A stretch of DNA of 28,580 nucleotides from CAZNKU01 sp964573775 (GTDB taxonomy: Bacteria; Bacillota; Clostridia; Monoglobales; Firm-18): contig CAZNKU010000016.1 of NCBI GenBank assembly GCA_964573775.1, forward strand, positions 1 to 28,580, in the 5' to 3' direction. Position 1 is the first letter of the stretch, and every line of letters begins with the position of its first letter. Below are positions 1 through 7,995 of this stretch, piece by piece. The translations under genes and the position numbers were made by a program. Under the pieces are notes generated by a model. That model was not told where the DNA came from. It was given only the letters and a program-made list of their open reading frames with translations, and did not search any database.

Positions 1-1066
1 TAATAGTTACACCTGCTGCCTTTGCATGGTTTATGGCTTCGATAGTCTGAGGCATAATACCATCATCTGCCGCAACAACAAGTATTGCAACGTCAGTAAC
101 CATAGCACCGCGAAGACGCATAGCTGTAAACGCTTCGTGTCCAGGTGTATCCAGAAAAGTGATATCTCTGTCGTTAATGTGTACTCTGTAAGCACCTATA
201 TGCTGTGTAATACCACCCGCCTCTGTATCTATAACATGAGTACGTCTGATGTAGTCAAGAGTTTTTGTCTTACCGTGGTCAACGTGACCCATAATAACTA
301 CAACCGGTGGACGCGGCTGTAAGCTATCTTCAGGATCTTCCACATCATTGAACAAGATATCTTCATCAGTAACGATAACTTCTTTTTCTACTGTCGCATT
401 AAATTCCGAAGCGATAAGAGAAGCTGTATCAAAGTCAATAAGCTGACTTACTGAAGCCATAACGCCTATCATCATCAGGCATTTTACAACTTCATTTGCA
501 GGCTTGCCTAATTTTTCGGCAAATTCGCCTACTGCAATTTCGTCGCCCATATATACAACAACATTTTCAGCAACTTCTTCTTTTTCTTTCTTTTCCTTAA
601 CAAGCTTTTCGTTTTTATTTTCCATCTTATTGCTTGTTTTATTCTTTTTAATTTTCTGTTTTTTATCAGTTTTGTTTGTATCAATATTCTGAGGAACAAG
701 TTCTTCAATTTTTTCAGTATCAAACTTCTCAAGGTCAACACTTACAGTTCTTGTGTCAACATATCTTGATTTTTTCTGAATAGGAGTATCTTCTAAAATT
801 TCCTCAACAGTTTCAACTATTTCTTCTGTCTTTCCAGCTTTTTTGCTTTCCTTCTTGGATTCAGTAGTTTTCTTGTCAAAACCAAAATCTTCCACCTGAT
901 ATTTCTGTGTATAGTGTTCAAAAACTATATCAAGCTCGTTTGATTCGATAGAACTCTGTGCACTTTTAGCCTTACTGCCAAAGGTCTGTAACAGTTCCAA
1001 CATTTCATTCTTATCAACACCTAAATCTTTAGCTAAGGCACTAATTTTTATTTTAACAGCTGCCAT
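1..1066 (-). CDS. infB: Translation initiation factor IF-2 (N-terminal part, cut by window edge)
   Basis: IF-2 is the GTPase that places initiator tRNA on the small ribosomal subunit and promotes subunit joining. The first 355 codons are present; the rest lies beyond base 1. An IF2N domain spans about residues 1-50. A charged Lys/Glu-rich linker follows at about 60-170, and a second IF2N-like segment at about 172-225. The GTPase domain begins near 250, with the P-loop GHVDHGKT at 260-267, the switch I-like AGGITQHIG, and G3 DTPGHE at 306-311. The NKxD motif is off the edge. The start is ATG at 1066 behind GGAGGTGGCTGAAA. The first 14 bases overlap the end of the upstream L7Ae-like gene, as expected for coupled translation in the rimP-infB operon. 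Identification is certain; total length is unknown. Confidence 0.97.
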   Translation of the reverse strand, partial: MAAVKIKISALAKDLGVDKNEMLELLQTFGSKAKSAQSSIESNELDIVFEHYTQKYQVEDFGFDKKTTESKKESKKAGKTEEIVETVEEILEDTPIQKKSRYVDTRTVSVDLEKFDTEKIEELVPQNIDTNKTDKKQKIKKNKTSNKMENKNEKLVKEKKEKEEVAENVVVYMGDEIAVGEFAEKLGKPANEVVKCLMMIGVMASVSQLIDFDTASLIASEFNATVEKEVIVTDEDILFNDVEDPEDSLQPRPPVVVIMGHVDHGKTKTLDYIRRTHVIDTEAGGITQHIGAYRVHINDRDITFLDTPGHEAFTAMRLRGAMVTDVAILVVAADDGIMPQTIEAINHAKAAGVTI

Positions 1067-1388
1067 TTTCAGCCACCTCCGTCAAATTTTTGTACTTTTC
1101 TTTTATGGACTTCGCAAAACCTTCATCGGTTATTGCAAGAGCCACACAGTTACTTGCTCCTATCGCCTTTCCGTTATCATCACAATTGCCGTAAAAGAAG
1201 TAATCTGTTTCATAAGACATACATTTGTCCGTTATACGTTTTTTTGTTCCCTCAGAAGCATCGTCTGATATAACAACAAGATACGCTTCAAATCCTCTGA
1301 TTTTATCAATTACCGCTTCTGTTCCGCTTATTGCCTTACCTGCACGCTTTGCAAGACCGAGCATTCCGTATATTTTATTGTTTTTCAA
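1053..1388 (-). CDS. L7Ae/L30e-family ribosome-associated RNA-binding protein (YlxQ-like)
   Basis: A small K-turn RNA-binding protein of the L7Ae/L30e/YlxQ family, 111 residues, close to the usual 100-110. The family-typical N-terminus reads MLGLAKRAGKAISGTEAV, followed by a Rossmann-like alternation ending in VVISDDASEGTKKRI. In Bacillus the homologue sits at the same operon position between rnpM and infB; its exact role is not settled. The start appears to be TTG at 1388, about 10 bases after GAGGAG inside the end of rnpM. The gene overlaps rnpM by 14 bases and infB by 14 bases, so translational coupling is likely. Start certainty is moderate because TTG is the only well-placed codon ahead of the conserved core. 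Confidence 0.92.
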   Translation of the reverse strand: MKNNKIYGMLGLAKRAGKAISGTEAVIDKIRGFEAYLVVISDDASEGTKKRITDKCMSYETDYFFYGNCDDNGKAIGASNCVALAITDEGFAKSIKEKYKNLTEVAENGSC

Positions 1389-1665
1389 TATTTATGCACT
1401 CCTCGTATATTTCAGCAGGAACATATGTTTTAAGTCCACGTTCCAAACCTCTGGTTTTCTGTGCTTTTTCAATGCATGTTACGTTGTTGCATATATAAGA
1501 ACCTCTGCCGGTTTTTTTGCCTTCACCGTCAACTTTAACCTCACTGTCTTTAAGAGAAACTCTTATCATGCTGCTTTGAGGTTTAATTTCCCTGCATGCA
1601 ACACACATTCTTTGGGGAACATATTTGCCGTCTACATATATTTTTTTATGCTTCATCCTCTTCAT
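1375..1665 (-). CDS. rnpM: RNase P modulator RnpM (YlxR, DUF448)
   Basis: A 96-residue basic protein of the YlxR/DUF448 family. The B. subtilis member has been described as an RNase P-binding modulator and named RnpM. Family features visible are the RMCVACREIKP segment near residues 19-29, the LIRV-like strand (MIRVSLKD), and the GRGSYIC motif near 74-80. It begins 20 bases inside the 3' end of nusA, so reinitiation or coupling is likely. ATG at 1665 (MKRMKHKK) is used here. A second in-frame ATG lies three codons later at 1656, directly behind AGAGG, and cannot be excluded. Both choices leave the conserved domain intact. Confidence 0.93.
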   Translation of the reverse strand: MKRMKHKKIYVDGKYVPQRMCVACREIKPQSSMIRVSLKDSEVKVDGEGKKTGRGSYICNNVTCIEKAQKTRGLERGLKTYVPAEIYEECINIEKQ

Positions 1666-2692
1666 CGCCTTCAGCTTTAATTATATCTATTTTCCAACCG
1701 GTAAGCTTTGCGGCAAGTCTTACATTCTGACCTTCCTTACCGATTGCAAGTGAAAGCTGGCTTGGCGAAACTGTAATTGTACAAATTTTTTCTTCTTCAT
1801 TAACTTCATAGCTCAAAACCTTTGTAGGAGCCAAAGCAGCTGATACAAATTCACCCGGATTTTCGCTGTATTTGATAATATCAATTTTTTCGCCCATAAG
1901 TTCATCAACAATTGCCTGAACTCTTGCGCCCTTAGGTCCTACGCATGCACCAATTGGATCTACATTAGGATCACTTGCCCAAACAGCAATTTTAGATCTT
2001 GAACCCGCTTCTCTTGATACCCCTTTTATTTCAACAATACCGCTTGCAATTTCAGGAACTTCAAGTTCAAAAAGTTTTTTAACCAAACCGCTGTGAGTTC
2101 TGGAAAGAACAACCTGTGGTCCTTTTGTTGCACGCTGTACGTCTACAACAAAAAGTTTAATTCTCTGACCCGGTGTGTAGTTTTCTGTTTCAACCTGCTC
2201 CTGAGCCATAAGCATTGCATCAGAATTACCTACACGAAGCATAACACTCTTTTTTTCCACTCTCTGAACAACGCCTGATACTACATCGTTAACTTTGTCA
2301 GCAAACTGATTGTAGAACATACCTCTTTCCGCTTCACGGATACGCTGTGTCACAACCTGTCTTGCAGTCTGAGCAGCAATACGTCCGAAGGTACGGGGTG
2401 CTGTAGGAAATTCAACAACATCTCCAGCCTGATACTTAGGGTCAATTTTTGTTGCTTCTTCAAGAGAAATCTGAATATCTTCATCTTCAACCTCTTCCAC
2501 AACAGTCTTTTTAAGGAAAACGCTCATCCCACCGCCTGTTCTGTTGATTTCAACACGAACATCGTAGTTTGCACCATAATTTCTTTTATATGCGGAAACC
2601 AATGCAGTTTCCAAAGCATCAATAAGAATATCACGGCTAATACCTTTTTCTTTTTCAAATTCTTCTAAAAGTGTAATAAAATCTTCATTCAT
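1646..2692 (-). CDS. nusA: Transcription termination/antitermination factor NusA
   Basis: NusA binds RNA polymerase and nascent RNA and modulates pausing, termination and antitermination. The protein has about 348 residues, the compact Firmicute form without the C-terminal acidic repeats of E. coli. Order: an RNAP-binding N-terminal domain (about 1-125), an S1 domain (about 130-200, with VMLRVG and VVLSRTHSGLV), then two KH domains with GxxG loops VGPKGARVQ and IGKEGQNVR. An acidic tail ends the protein. The ATG at 2692 (MNEDFITLLEEFEKEKG) fits the family N-terminus. An upstream in-frame TTG at 2701 is only 3 bases from the AGGAGG at 2705-2710, whereas the ATG is 12 bases away, so neither spacing is ideal. 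The gene is 23 bases downstream of rimP. Confidence 0.96.
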   Translation of the reverse strand: MNEDFITLLEEFEKEKGISRDILIDALETALVSAYKRNYGANYDVRVEINRTGGGMSVFLKKTVVEEVEDEDIQISLEEATKIDPKYQAGDVVEFPTAPRTFGRIAAQTARQVVTQRIREAERGMFYNQFADKVNDVVSGVVQRVEKKSVMLRVGNSDAMLMAQEQVETENYTPGQRIKLFVVDVQRATKGPQVVLSRTHSGLVKKLFELEVPEIASGIVEIKGVSREAGSRSKIAVWASDPNVDPIGACVGPKGARVQAIVDELMGEKIDIIKYSENPGEFVSAALAPTKVLSYEVNEEEKICTITVSPSQLSLAIGKEGQNVRLAAKLTGWKIDIIKAEGDEEDEA

Positions 2693-2715
2693 TTTTTCCA
2701 AAATCCTCCTAAATA

Positions 2716-3177
2716 TTAAAATTCAAACATTATATTTGCTTTTGCAATATTTTTCTTTTCAATTTCCACCAGAGAAACATTTGTTTTAACAGTTATTTTG
2801 CCATGTTCTGCACTGATAAGTTCACCTTCTGTTTCCTTAGTGCCATCAACTTCCTTGTAAAGCTTTATTCTCACCTTTTCACCAACTGCATTTTCAAAGT
2901 GTTCATCCTGACGAAGTATTCTTTCAATACCAGGTGAGGACACTTCCAAAAAATAGTTTGCGGAAATACAGTCTTTTTCATCAAGAAGTGTACTAAGTGC
3001 ACGGCTTATTGTTTCACAATCATCAATATTAACACCGTTTTCACTTGTAATAAACACCCTCAAAAACCAGTGAGGACCTTCCTTTACATACTCAACATCA
3101 TAAATTTCATATCCTTCACCCTGAGCAACAGGCAAAGCAATATCGTAAGTAAGCTTTTCGATTTTTGATAAAACCAA
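2716..3177 (-). CDS. rimP: Ribosome maturation factor RimP
   Basis: RimP assists late assembly of the 30S subunit. The 153-residue product has the family layout. An N-terminal alpha/beta domain contains GYEIYDVEYVKEGPHWFLRVFI and the NIDDCETISRALSTLLD helix, followed by YFLEVSSPGIERIL. A C-terminal Sm-like domain (KVRIKLYK, EGELISAEHGKITVKT) follows. The open frame extends upstream to an ATG at 3234, but that would put the AGGAGG (3185-3190) and a strong hairpin inside the coding region. I therefore place the start at TTG 3177, exactly 7 bases after AGGAGG, giving MVLSKIEKLTYDI, which matches RimP N-termini. It is the first gene of the operon leading through nusA, rnpM and the L7Ae-like gene to infB. 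Confidence 0.95.
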   Translation of the reverse strand: MVLSKIEKLTYDIALPVAQGEGYEIYDVEYVKEGPHWFLRVFITSENGVNIDDCETISRALSTLLDEKDCISANYFLEVSSPGIERILRQDEHFENAVGEKVRIKLYKEVDGTKETEGELISAEHGKITVKTNVSLVEIEKKNIAKANIMFEF

Positions 3178-3199
3178 CTCAAAACCTCCTAAACAATGA

Positions 3200-3227
3200 A
3201 CAAAGAGTGGGAAACCCCACTCCTTGT
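3200..3227 (-). promoter_or_regulatory. Leader hairpin just upstream of the rimP ribosome binding site
   Basis: A 12-pair stem (3200-3211 with 3216-3227, one G-U pair in RNA) closes a 4-base loop. It lies between the predicted transcription start and the rimP AGGAGG, ending 9 bases before it. No long U-run follows, so it is not a standard terminator. It could stabilise the mRNA 5' end or modulate rimP translation; function is inferred only from position. Confidence 0.6.
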
Positions 3228-3254
3228 CAACCAACTATTTACCTTACATGGTAT

Positions 3255-3283
3255 ATTCTAACATACTTTAACAACAAAATCAA
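3255..3283 (-). promoter_or_regulatory. Sigma-A promoter of the rimP-nusA-infB operon
   Basis: On the minus strand TTGATT (3278-3283) is followed after 17 bases by TAGAAT (3255-3260). The predicted start is near 3248, giving a leader of about 70 bases before the rimP TTG. It faces away from the promoter at 3332, so the 3235-3399 gap is a divergent control region. Confidence 0.75.
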
Positions 3284-3331
3284 GTATTTTTTATTATTTA
3301 TTATATAATGTTGATATTTTTATTAAATTCA

Positions 3332-3360
3332 TTGACTATTCTACTTATTTGTAGTAAAAT
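3332..3360 (+). promoter_or_regulatory. Sigma-A promoter of the HAD phosphatase/valS/folC cluster
   Basis: TTGACT (3332-3337), a 17-base spacer and TAAAAT (3355-3360), about 40 bases ahead of the GTG start at 3400. The start is preceded by AAAGGTGG at 3385-3392 with 7-base spacing. Confidence 0.75.
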
Positions 3361-3399
3361 TATATGATGTAGAACTTCGAAAACAAAGGTGGTAAAACA

Positions 3400-4038
3400 G
3401 TGAATACATATATTTTTGATTTCGATGGTACCTTAGCTAATTCTTTGCCTTCTATTGCATATTTTGCAAACAAAGCATTAAACAAATTCGGGCTTCCCTC
3501 CATTCCGGAAGAAAGATACAAAATGCTTGTGGGAAACGGTGCCGCAAATCTCACAAAGGGAATGCTAAAAGAAGTTGATGCAGACCCATCGATGTTTGAT
3601 GTTGTATACCACGAATATTGCGACACATACGACCAAAACTTTTCATATCTTACAGAACCTTATGACGGTATAATTGATATGTTGAAGGAACTAAAAAAGC
3701 GTGGTTGCAAAACCGCTGTTGTATCAAACAAGCCTGACATAACAACTCAAAAAATATGCAGTGGGCTTTTTGGAGATTTAATAGACATATGCCGTGGGCA
3801 GATTGATGGCTGCCCCATAAAACCCAACCCCACAGCTGTACTGGAAGTAATTGAACAGTTGGGGGCAGAAAAAAACAATTGTGTATACTGCGGTGACACA
3901 ATAACAGATATGGAAACAGGCAAGAATGCAGGGCTTTACACAGTGGGTGTACTGTGGGGCTTCCGTGGTCTTGATGAACTAAAAAACGGAGAACCCCATA
4001 TTATAGTATCTCATCCCCATGAAATTTTAAAAATCTGA
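3400..4038 (+). CDS. HAD-superfamily hydrolase, phosphoglycolate phosphatase-like
   Basis: A 212-residue HAD phosphatase with a helical cap, related to Gph/PgmB-type enzymes that remove phosphate from small metabolites such as phosphoglycolate. All four HAD motifs are visible. Motif I is FDFDGTLANS at residues 6-15, motif II is VVSNKPD near 108-114, motif III is a Lys in PIKPNP near 141, and motif IV is YCGDTITDMETGKNAG near 163-178. The cap-1 segment lies between motifs I and II. The start is GTG at 3400 with a well-spaced AAAGGTGG. It is the first gene after the promoter and lies 87 bases ahead of valS. The exact substrate cannot be read from sequence. Confidence 0.9.
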   Translation: MNTYIFDFDGTLANSLPSIAYFANKALNKFGLPSIPEERYKMLVGNGAANLTKGMLKEVDADPSMFDVVYHEYCDTYDQNFSYLTEPYDGIIDMLKELKKRGCKTAVVSNKPDITTQKICSGLFGDLIDICRGQIDGCPIKPNPTAVLEVIEQLGAEKNNCVYCGDTITDMETGKNAGLYTVGVLWGFRGLDELKNGEPHIIVSHPHEILKI

Positions 4039-4064
4039 TATACAAATTCACAATTAAAATCTTA

Positions 4065-4089
4065 TTACAGATATTTGTAAAATCTGTAA
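4065..4089 (+). promoter_or_regulatory. Small hairpin in the HAD phosphatase-valS gap
   Basis: TTACAGAT (4065-4072) and ATCTGTAA (4082-4089) form an 8-pair AT-rich stem with a 9-base loop. No T-run follows, so termination is unlikely. It lies 36 bases before the valS ATG. The 87-base gap is too short for a T-box leader. The hairpin may mark an mRNA processing or stability site; this is inference. Confidence 0.35.
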
Positions 4090-4125
4090 ATTATCTTAAA
4101 CCAAGTAAATCAAAGGAGAAAACCA

Positions 4126-6741
4126 ATGAAAAATTTAGAAACAAAATACGATCCTAAAAAAGTTGAAGACAGACTTTATGCCGAATGGGTTGAAAAAGGT
4201 TATTTCCATGCAAAACCAAATCCTGACAAAAAACCTTTTACAATCGTTATACCTCCTCCAAACGTAACAGGTAAACTGCACATGGGCCATGCTCTTGATG
4301 AAACATTGCAGGATATCCTTATACGTTACCACAGAATGAAGGGTGAAGAGGCTTTGTGGCTACCCGGTACAGACCACGCAGGTATAGCTACACAGATTAA
4401 GGTTGAAGAAGTTTTGCGTAACGAAGAAGGTCTTACAAGATATGACCTTGGACGTGAAAAGTTCCTTGAAAGAGTATGGGAATGGAAACACCAGTACGGC
4501 AGTAACATTATAAATCAGCTTAAAAAACTTGGCAGTTCATGTGATTGGGACAGAGAACGCTTTACAATGGATGAAAAGTGTTCAAAGGCTGTACGTGAAG
4601 TATTCGTAAATCTATATAACAAAGGTCTTATCTATCAGGGCAACCGTATTATAAACTGGTGTCCACACTGTACAACTGCTCTTTCAGATGCTGAGGTTGA
4701 ATATGCAGACCAGCCTGGACATTTCTGGCACATTAAATACCCTGTTGTAGGCTCTGAAAACGAATATGTTATAGTTGCTACAACACGTCCTGAAACAATG
4801 ATGGGTGATACTGCCGTTGCAGTTAATCCTGAAGACGAAAGATACAAACATCTTGTCGGCAAAACACTTATGCTTCCTCTTGTTAACAGAGAAATCCCTG
4901 TTATTGCAGACGAATATGTTGACAAGGAATTTGGTACAGGCTGTGTTAAAATCACACCTGCACATGACCCTAACGACTTTGAAGTTGGTCTTCGTCACAA
5001 CCTTGAACAGATTAAGGTTATGAACGATGATGCTACAATAAATGCAAACGGCGGCAAGTACGAAGGTATGGACAGATATGCAGCAAGAAAGGCTGTTGTT
5101 GCCGACCTTGAAGAACTTGGCTTACTACACAAAATTGAAGACCATTCACACAACGTTGGTCAGTGCTACCGTTGCAGCACAACTGTTGAACCTATGACTT
5201 CAAAGCAGTGGTTTGTTAAAATGGAACCATTGGCTGAACCTGCTTTGGAAGTTGTTAAAAACGGTACAACAAAATTTGTTCCTGAAAGATTTACAAAGAC
5301 ATACACAAACTGGATGGAAAATGTACACGACTGGTGTATTTCACGTCAGCTATGGTGGGGTCACAGAATCCCTGCATTCTACTGTGACGAATGCGGTGAA
5401 ACAACTGTTTCCAAAACTGATATTGACGTATGTCCAAAATGCGGTGGCAAGGTACACCAGGATAACGACGTACTTGACACATGGTTCTCATCTGCTCTTT
5501 GGCCTTTTGCTACACTTGGCTGGCCTGACAAGACTGAAGAGCTTGACTACTTCTATCCAACAAGCGTGTTGGTAACAGGTTATGACATCATCTTCTTCTG
5601 GGTTGCAAGAATGATATTCAGCGGTGTTGAACATATGGGCAAGAGTCCTTTTGACACTGTACTTATTCACGGTATTGTACGTGACAGCCAGGGCAGAAAG
5701 ATGAGTAAGTCATTGGGTAATGGTATTGACCCTCTTGAAGTTATTGACAAATACGGTGCAGATGCCCTAAGATTTACTCTTGCAACAGGTAACTCACCTG
5801 GTAATGATATGAGATTTTATGATGAAAGAGTTGAGGCAAGCAGAAACTTTGCAAACAAAATCTGGAATGCTTCACGTTTTGTACTTATGAATGCAGACGA
5901 AAACGCAAGTGATGTTCTTCCATCAAATCTTGAACTTGAAGACAAGTGGATTTTATCAAAGCTTAATAAGCTTATAGAAAGAGTTACAGATAACCTTGAT
6001 AAATACGAGCTTGGTATTGCTGTACAGAATCTGTATGACTTTATCTGGGACGAATTCTGTGACTGGTATATCGAGCTTGTAAAACCAAGACTTGGTACAG
6101 ATAAAAACCCTCAGAACTTACTTATTTACGTACTTTCAAACATTATGAAGCTTCTTCATCCGTTTATGCCGTTTATTACAGAAGAAATCTACAGCTACCT
6201 TCCTGTAACAGACAAGAAGAGCATTATGATTTCCGACTGGAGCATTGCAAAGGATGAACTTAAATTCTCTGCTGAGGAAGAAAACCTTGAAACAATCAAG
6301 GAAGCTATTAAGGGCGTAAGAAATATGCGCTCCGAAATGGATGTTCCTCCATCAAAGAAAGCAAAGCTTGTAATCGTAACAGAAGAAACCGATCTGTTCA
6401 AGCTTGGTGAAGCATTCTACCTGAAGCTTGCAGGTGCAAGTGAAGTTGTAGTTTCAAATAACAAGTCAGAAGTTCCTGAAAATGCAATTTCAGTAGTTGT
6501 AAACAAAGCTGAAATATTTATGCCTCAGGATGACCTTGTGGACAAAGCTAAGGAAATCGAAAGACTTAATGCTGAAAAGAAGCGTCTTGAAGCAGAAATC
6601 AATCGTGTTGAAGGCAAGCTTTCAAACGAATCATTTGTAGCAAAAGCTCCTCAGGCAGTAGTTGATAAAGAAAAGGAAAAAGGCGAAATGTACCGTGAAA
6701 TGTTAGATAAGGTACTGGAAGGACTTGAAAAGCTTAAATGA
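4126..6741 (+). CDS. valS: Valyl-tRNA synthetase
   Basis: A class I aminoacyl-tRNA synthetase that charges tRNA-Val and hydrolyses misactivated threonine. The product has 871 residues, typical of bacterial ValRS. The HIGH signature is HMGH at 52-55 and KMSKS is at 525-529. The CP1 editing domain carries TTRPETMMGDTAVAV near 220-234. Cysteine pairs (CPHC, CYRC, CDEC and CPKC) suggest Firmicute-type zinc ribbons. The anticodon-binding domain with WDEFCDWYIELVKPRL is near 650, and a coiled-coil tRNA-binding arm ends the protein (about 805-871). The start is ATG at 4126 after AAAGGAG with 7-base spacing. The stop overlaps the folC start as ATGA, so translation is coupled. Confidence 0.98.
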   Translation: MKNLETKYDPKKVEDRLYAEWVEKGYFHAKPNPDKKPFTIVIPPPNVTGKLHMGHALDETLQDILIRYHRMKGEEALWLPGTDHAGIATQIKVEEVLRNEEGLTRYDLGREKFLERVWEWKHQYGSNIINQLKKLGSSCDWDRERFTMDEKCSKAVREVFVNLYNKGLIYQGNRIINWCPHCTTALSDAEVEYADQPGHFWHIKYPVVGSENEYVIVATTRPETMMGDTAVAVNPEDERYKHLVGKTLMLPLVNREIPVIADEYVDKEFGTGCVKITPAHDPNDFEVGLRHNLEQIKVMNDDATINANGGKYEGMDRYAARKAVVADLEELGLLHKIEDHSHNVGQCYRCSTTVEPMTSKQWFVKMEPLAEPALEVVKNGTTKFVPERFTKTYTNWMENVHDWCISRQLWWGHRIPAFYCDECGETTVSKTDIDVCPKCGGKVHQDNDVLDTWFSSALWPFATLGWPDKTEELDYFYPTSVLVTGYDIIFFWVARMIFSGVEHMGKSPFDTVLIHGIVRDSQGRKMSKSLGNGIDPLEVIDKYGADALRFTLATGNSPGNDMRFYDERVEASRNFANKIWNASRFVLMNADENASDVLPSNLELEDKWILSKLNKLIERVTDNLDKYELGIAVQNLYDFIWDEFCDWYIELVKPRLGTDKNPQNLLIYVLSNIMKLLHPFMPFITEEIYSYLPVTDKKSIMISDWSIAKDELKFSAEEENLETIKEAIKGVRNMRSEMDVPPSKKAKLVIVTEETDLFKLGEAFYLKLAGASEVVVSNNKSEVPENAISVVVNKAEIFMPQDDLVDKAKEIERLNAEKKRLEAEINRVEGKLSNESFVAKAPQAVVDKEKEKGEMYREMLDKVLEGLEKLK

Positions 6742-7976
6742 ACTACGAAGAATCCCTAAACTACATTCACAGCAGAAATAAATTTGGCATCAAGCTTGGT
6801 CTTGATGCCACAGCAAACCTGCTTGACAAAATAGGTAATCCTCATCACAAGCTTAAATTTGTTCATATTGCAGGCACTAACGGCAAGGGCTCTACCACCT
6901 CCTACATCCACGATATTCTAATGACAAAAGGATACAAGGTGGGTAAGTTTATTTCTCCGTATGTTCATTCTTTTACAGAACGCATACAGGTAAACAACTG
7001 TGAAATTTCCAAAGCGGACCTTGCAGAGTGCACAACCGTTGTAAAAGATGCTATTGAAAAGCACGGTCTTACTCCTACTGAATTCGAAGTCGTAACAGCA
7101 ATAGGTCTTTTGTACTTTGAACGACAAAGTTGCGACTACGTTGCATTGGAAGTTGGTATGGGCGGAAGATTTGATGCCACAAATGTTATACCTGCACCTT
7201 TAGTTTCTGTTATTACAAGTATAAGTATTGACCACACAGAATATCTGGGTAATACAATTGCTGATATAGCATTTGAAAAGTGCGGTATTATAAAAACAGG
7301 TTCAAAAACCGTTGCATATGCTGATAATCCCGAGGATGCAAATAAGGTAATTACAAAAACTGCCTGTGAGAAAAATGTACCTCTCATAATACCTGATAAA
7401 AAGAATATAAAAATTCTAAGACAAGGTATAGACGGAACAGATTTTGAGTATAAAAACGAAGCATATCACATTAATATGTTGGGAACACATCAGGTATACA
7501 ATGCTGTTAATGCTATTGAAGCAGTAAAATTACTCGGTGTTGAGGAAGAGTTTATAAAAAAAGGTCTTGAAATCACAAAATTCCGCGGAAGATTGGAAAT
7601 AATATGCAAAGACCCTGTCATAATTGAAGACGGTGCACACAACTATTCCGGTGTGCTCGCACTGTACGATGCACTGAAAACACATTTCAGTGACAAAAAA
7701 ATAATAATGGTAATGGCTATGCTAAAGGACAAGGAGTACAAAAAATGTATTGAAGCCATCGCTCCTGCTGTTGATACTTTCATTGGCACAGAGGCAAACA
7801 ACCCTCGTAAAGCAACTGCTGATGAAATATCAGAGGTTGCATCAATGTACATTAAAAAAGTGTATTCCGAGCCTGATATAAACAAAGCAGTAAATCTTGC
7901 AAAATCCATAAGTAATAATGACAGCATTATATGTATATGCGGTTCATTGTATCTGCTTGGTGATGTAAACATTTAA
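6738..7976 (+). CDS. folC: Folylpolyglutamate synthase / dihydrofolate synthase
   Basis: This Mur-ligase-family enzyme joins glutamate to dihydropteroate or folates using ATP, retaining folates in the cytoplasm. It has 412 residues, close to the Firmicute norm of about 430. The P-loop GTNGKGST is at 46-53 and the family segment SPYVHSFTERIQVN is near 77-90. Then come the metal and ATP region (DYVALEVGMGGRFDATN, SISIDHTEYLGNT) and the C-terminal Mur-type domain with FRGRLEII and IIEDGAHNYSG. The ATG overlaps the valS stop by four bases. valS-folC is a common Firmicute gene order. Whether it has both synthase activities cannot be told from sequence. Confidence 0.96.
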   Translation: MNYEESLNYIHSRNKFGIKLGLDATANLLDKIGNPHHKLKFVHIAGTNGKGSTTSYIHDILMTKGYKVGKFISPYVHSFTERIQVNNCEISKADLAECTTVVKDAIEKHGLTPTEFEVVTAIGLLYFERQSCDYVALEVGMGGRFDATNVIPAPLVSVITSISIDHTEYLGNTIADIAFEKCGIIKTGSKTVAYADNPEDANKVITKTACEKNVPLIIPDKKNIKILRQGIDGTDFEYKNEAYHINMLGTHQVYNAVNAIEAVKLLGVEEEFIKKGLEITKFRGRLEIICKDPVIIEDGAHNYSGVLALYDALKTHFSDKKIIMVMAMLKDKEYKKCIEAIAPAVDTFIGTEANNPRKATADEISEVASMYIKKVYSEPDINKAVNLAKSISNNDSIICICGSLYLLGDVNI

Positions 7977-7995
7977 TTCAGAAAGGGTTATAAAA

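Noticed and set aside
26..322. 98-residue plus-strand open frame at the left edge
   Set aside because: It is antisense to the GTPase domain of infB, whose P-loop and DTPGHE motifs are clear on the minus strand.
3178..3234. N-terminal extension of rimP to the ATG at 3234
   Set aside because: It would place the AGGAGG site and the leader hairpin inside the coding region, and the extra residues do not resemble RimP. TTG at 3177 is correctly spaced.
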